This document shows positions 61,689-64,000 of a stretch of DNA of 64,000 nt, piece by piece (positions within the stretch are counted from its first letter, which is position 1; each line of letters begins with the position of its first letter). The notes beneath the pieces were generated by a model. It was not told where the DNA came from, made no database searches, and saw only the letters and a list, made by a program, of their open reading frames with translations. The stretch is from Chitinophaga sp. YR573 (GTDB lineage Bacteria > Bacteroidota > Bacteroidia > Chitinophagales > Chitinophagaceae), in NCBI RefSeq assembly GCF_900110995.1, contig NZ_FOJF01000003.1, positions 1,178,001 to 1,242,000 of the forward strand, read 5' to 3'. The position numbers and the translations under genes were made by a program.

Positions 61689-62771
61689 ATGCTGGAAGAC
61701 TTACAGAAAAATTTACATTTCCCCCCTTTTCTGTGGAACATAATACTGGGATGTGCTGCCGTACTCACCGGATTCGTTATTAAACTGCTGTTAACCGTAT
61801 TCCTGAAGTATACCGCCAGGAATATCACCGATTATTCCCTCGTAAGATCTGTTGTTAACCGGCTGGGAAAACCTATTAACTACTTTCTGCCGGTACTGGT
61901 ATTCAATATGGTACTGCCCTTTATGGAGCTGTCACCCGAACCATCAACCATTCTCAGCAAGATCGTGGAAATCTGCCTCATTATCTCTTTTGGTTTTATG
62001 TTAACCGGACTGGTAAAGGTTTTTGAAGATTACATGTACCACACCTACGACCTTAAAAAAGAGGATAATTTAAGAGAACGCAAGCTGCGGACACAATTAC
62101 AGTTTGTCCGAAAACTCACCATCAGTATGATCCTGGTATTGACCCTCTGTGCGGTGCTGCTCAGCTTCGACAACCTGCGCAAAATAGGAGCAGGGTTACT
62201 CACTGGTGTGGGAGTAGGTGGTATCATCGTAGGTTTCGCGGCACAACGCTCCTTATCTAATTTTCTGGCAGGTATGCAGATCGCCTTTACACAGCCAATA
62301 AGAATAGATGATGTGCTGGTAGTGGAAGGAGAATGGGGCAGGGTGGAAGAGATTACCCTTACCTATGTGGTACTGGCTATCTGGGATGAGCGTAAACTGA
62401 TACTGCCTATCAATTATTTCATCGAAAAGCCTTTCCAGAACTGGACACGCACCGGCTCCAACATTCTGGGTACAGCATTCCTTTACCTGGATTATAATGC
62501 TCCGGTAGATGCTATACGCACAGAGTTTGAACGCTTACTGGAAGATCATCCTTTATGGGATAAAAGAGTGAAAGTCGTACATGTCACAAACATTACCGAC
62601 AGAGTGATGGAAATCCGGCTTCTCATCAGTGCCAGAAGCTCCGGTAAGGCATTTGACCTGCGTTGTTTCCTGCGGGAGAAAATGATGCTGTTCATACAGG
62701 AAAAACACCCTTATTGTCTGCCTAAAACCAGAGCGGAGTTTGATAAAAAGCCTTCAGACCAGCTGCTTTAA
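61689..62771 (+). CDS. MscS-family mechanosensitive ion channel
   Basis: A 360-residue membrane protein with four predicted transmembrane helices (about 17-38, 60-78, 90-108, 148-166) and the MscS pore-lining and beta domain: LTGVGVGGIIVGFAAQRSLSNFLAG, FTQPIRIDDVLVVEGEWGRVEEITLTYVVL (in parts) and LPINYFIEKPFQNWTR. It would open under membrane tension to release solutes. Its stop overlaps the stop of the convergent VOC gene by 4 bp, leaving no room for a separate terminator. Confidence 0.93.
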   Translation: MLEDLQKNLHFPPFLWNIILGCAAVLTGFVIKLLLTVFLKYTARNITDYSLVRSVVNRLGKPINYFLPVLVFNMVLPFMELSPEPSTILSKIVEICLIISFGFMLTGLVKVFEDYMYHTYDLKKEDNLRERKLRTQLQFVRKLTISMILVLTLCAVLLSFDNLRKIGAGLLTGVGVGGIIVGFAAQRSLSNFLAGMQIAFTQPIRIDDVLVVEGEWGRVEEITLTYVVLAIWDERKLILPINYFIEKPFQNWTRTGSNILGTAFLYLDYNAPVDAIRTEFERLLEDHPLWDKRVKVVHVTNITDRVMEIRLLISARSSGKAFDLRCFLREKMMLFIQEKHPYCLPKTRAEFDKKPSDQLL

Positions 62772-63220
62772 TATTTATCATCATTCACTTCTATCCAGTA
62801 TCCTTCAGGATCTGTAAAATAGACCTGTTGTACACCATCTACCCGTTTGGTAGGTATACCGGCTTTACCAGCCCAGTTCTCAAAAGGAATATGATGCGCA
62901 TTCAGCCTGGCGATAAATTCGTCCATAGATGTAACGCTGAAGCAGAGGTGTGAATTCTTATCGTGTGTGGTAATTTCCTTTGCGCCCTGTATCAGGTGCA
63001 ACTGGCTGTGGGTACCTATCTTAAACCAGGTATGACGGCCGTCGTGAAAGGGTTCGGGGATAGTATCAATCTGAACAATATCCCGGTAGAAAGTGGTACT
63101 TTTTTCCAGGTTAAACACATATACAGCTATGTGATTGAGGATCGGGCTTTTCTTTTGGGCTGATGATGGCATGGCAAAACCTATCATAGCCACACATAAT
63201 AGTGGAATCAGTGTTTTCAT
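62768..63220 (-). CDS. Exported VOC-family (glyoxalase-like) protein
   Basis: A 150-residue protein with a signal peptide (to PSSAQ) and one vicinal-oxygen-chelate domain: LNHIAVYVFNLEKSTTFYRDI, GTHSQLHLIQGA, NSHLCFSVTSMDEFIARL and VYFTDPEGYWIEVND. Metal ligands typical of the fold (H30-type His in LNHIAVYV, H in HLHLI-like position, Glu in IEV) are present. Export is uncommon for VOC proteins but seen in Bacteroidota. Its substrate is unknown. It follows the small T9SS-cargo gene by 12 bp on the same strand. Confidence 0.85.
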   Translation of the reverse strand: MKTLIPLLCVAMIGFAMPSSAQKKSPILNHIAVYVFNLEKSTTFYRDIVQIDTIPEPFHDGRHTWFKIGTHSQLHLIQGAKEITTHDKNSHLCFSVTSMDEFIARLNAHHIPFENWAGKAGIPTKRVDGVQQVYFTDPEGYWIEVNDDKY

Positions 63221-63232
63221 GATTCCAAGATA

Positions 63233-63748
63233 CTACAACTTTACTAACAATTTTGCGACTGACAAACCAGTATCCATTTTAATATTTACTACATAAACAC
63301 CGGGTACCCATGCAGAAGTATTGAAGGTATACAGTAAAGCATAATTACCCTCCGGAAGCACTACATCTGTAAAGATCAGTTGTCCTATCCTGTTCAGTAC
63401 GCGGATATCTACTTTGGTAGTACCGGTGTCGAGTGCAAACTTGATGGAAGCCTGATCTTCAGCCGGGTTGGGATAAAGTATCATATCATCTGCTCCTGTT
63501 GCTGTCCGCACAGGACCGCTGGGTGGCTGTTGAAAGCCCTGGGTAAGTGCAGGATCTGTATAGATCAGGGGTACAACTACCGCTTCGCCTATAGTAAAAT
63601 CCAACTGTATTGCCTGCAGTGTTTTGCTATAGCCGGTACTCGATTTTACCTGTCTTTCAAACGTAGGATTTTGTGCCTTCGCTCTTGCTGCTGCCATTAG
63701 CAGCAGGCATACAGTGATGAATTTTTTAGATCGAAAAAATAATTCCAT
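63233..63748 (-). CDS. Small secreted protein with T9SS type A sorting domain
   Basis: A 171-residue protein: signal peptide (to RAKAQ), a short N-terminal beta region ending LTQGFQQP, as often seen at the end of Bacteroidota surface proteins, and a T9SS sorting domain (ILYPNPAEDQASIKF, VLNRIGQLIF, PGVYVVNIKMDTGLSVAKLLVKL in parts). It is almost all sorting domain and may be a minimal surface-attached protein. It lies 2 bp downstream of the OmpA-family gene. Confidence 0.88.
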   Translation of the reverse strand: MELFFRSKKFITVCLLLMAAARAKAQNPTFERQVKSSTGYSKTLQAIQLDFTIGEAVVVPLIYTDPALTQGFQQPPSGPVRTATGADDMILYPNPAEDQASIKFALDTGTTKVDIRVLNRIGQLIFTDVVLPEGNYALLYTFNTSAWVPGVYVVNIKMDTGLSVAKLLVKL

Positions 63749-63750
63749 GA

Positions 63751-64000
63751 TTATTGCTGTTCAGTAAAGATCTCCATTTCCACACGCCTGTTCTTTTCTC
63801 TTTCTTCTTTTGTCTGATTCGTTGTCAGCGGTTTTGTTTGTCCGTAACCGATAGTCGTAATGCGTTTCGCATCTACGCCTTTTGTTTCCAGGTATTGTTT
63901 TACGGCTTCACTTCTTTTTTCTGATAATGTCTGGTTGAAAGCAGCTGTTCCTTCATTGTCTGTATGGCCGCTCAATTTCAGGGTCCATTCAGGATGTGCC
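63751..64000 (-). CDS. OmpA-family protein, C-terminal part (cut by window edge)
   Basis: The frame is open to the right edge; about 82 residues are visible, starting AHPEWTLKLSGHTDNEG. This is the C-terminal OmpA peptidoglycan-binding domain: LSGHTDNEGTAAFNQTLSEKRSEAVKQYL (in part), RITTIGYGQTKP and EKNRRVEMEIF. The N-terminal part lies outside. It is the upstream member of a minus-strand series with the T9SS cargo and VOC genes. Confidence 0.92.
   Translation of the reverse strand, partial: AHPEWTLKLSGHTDNEGTAAFNQTLSEKRSEAVKQYLETKGVDAKRITTIGYGQTKPLTTNQTKEEREKNRRVEMEIFTEQQ

Noticed and set aside
1..64000. Search for tRNA, rRNA, insertion sequences, integrases and attachment sites
   Set aside because: None recognised on reading both strands; small RNAs without strong structure could still be missed.

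Overview
The window reads as chromosomal DNA of a Bacteroidota bacterium, most likely Chitinophagaceae and probably Chitinophaga or a close relative (inference from gene content, not a database match). The evidence is two type IX secretion (T9SS) components (porV, sprA), T9SS C-terminal sorting domains, two SusC/SusD pairs, one led by an ECF sigma factor and a FecR anti-sigma factor, very short A-rich start regions without clear Shine-Dalgarno sequences, and TAnnTTTG-like promoter boxes. I saw no tRNA, rRNA, CRISPR array, integrase or transposase.

Layout. 1-7.2 kb: the 3' part of a giant Ig-like repeat surface protein with a T9SS sorting domain, followed by porV. 7.3-9.5 kb: a secreted sugar isomerase/epimerase-like protein and an alpha/beta-hydrolase lipoprotein. 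9.6-18.4 kb (minus): a polysaccharide-utilisation-like operon of ECF sigma, FecR, SusC, SusD, an SGNH hydrolase whose motif order is circularly permuted, and a secreted FAD oxidoreductase. 18.4-25.6 kb (minus): sprA. 25.9-27.7 kb: an M23 peptidase with C-terminal tandem repeat domains. 27.7-31.5 kb (minus): YfhO-type and CNNM/HlyC-type membrane proteins. 31.5-33.4 kb: a divergent HxlR regulator/SDR pair with a repeated palindromic operator, a Cys-rich micro-protein and a retropepsin-like protein. 33.6-35.8 kb: a GH36 alpha-galactosidase.

36.0-43.6 kb holds the most unusual locus. A TonB-dependent receptor is followed by a 50-residue precursor peptide with a double-glycine leader and a His/Asp-rich core, two paralogous JmjC/cupin-like Fe(II)/2-oxoglutarate oxygenases, and a C39-peptidase ABC transporter. 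It looks like a RiPP pathway whose only tailoring enzymes are hydroxylases. A His/Asp-hydroxylated peptide would be a natural metal chelator, and the adjacent TonB receptor suggests a possible ribosomal metallophore. This function is inference.

43.7-52.4 kb: a DUF1304 protein, a double-OmpA-domain protein, a two-gene Septu-like defence module (PtuA-type ATPase, PtuB-type HNH nuclease) and a second SusC/SusD pair. 52.5-60 kb: signalling and stress genes, namely a membrane histidine kinase, DUF4251, NTF2-like and PA2169-type proteins, an Hpt protein co-oriented with a sigma-54 response regulator, a glycosyltransferase and a membrane-anchored receiver protein. 60.2-64 kb: a DEAD-box helicase, an MscS channel, a VOC protein, a T9SS cargo and the C-terminal part of an OmpA protein cut by the window edge.

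Non-coding structure is rich: many perfect terminator hairpins, a dispersed palindromic element sharing a GGTGCGAAGCACC core, three ~103-bp tandem hairpin repeats upstream of the sigma-54 regulator, and similar promoter modules at unrelated genes.
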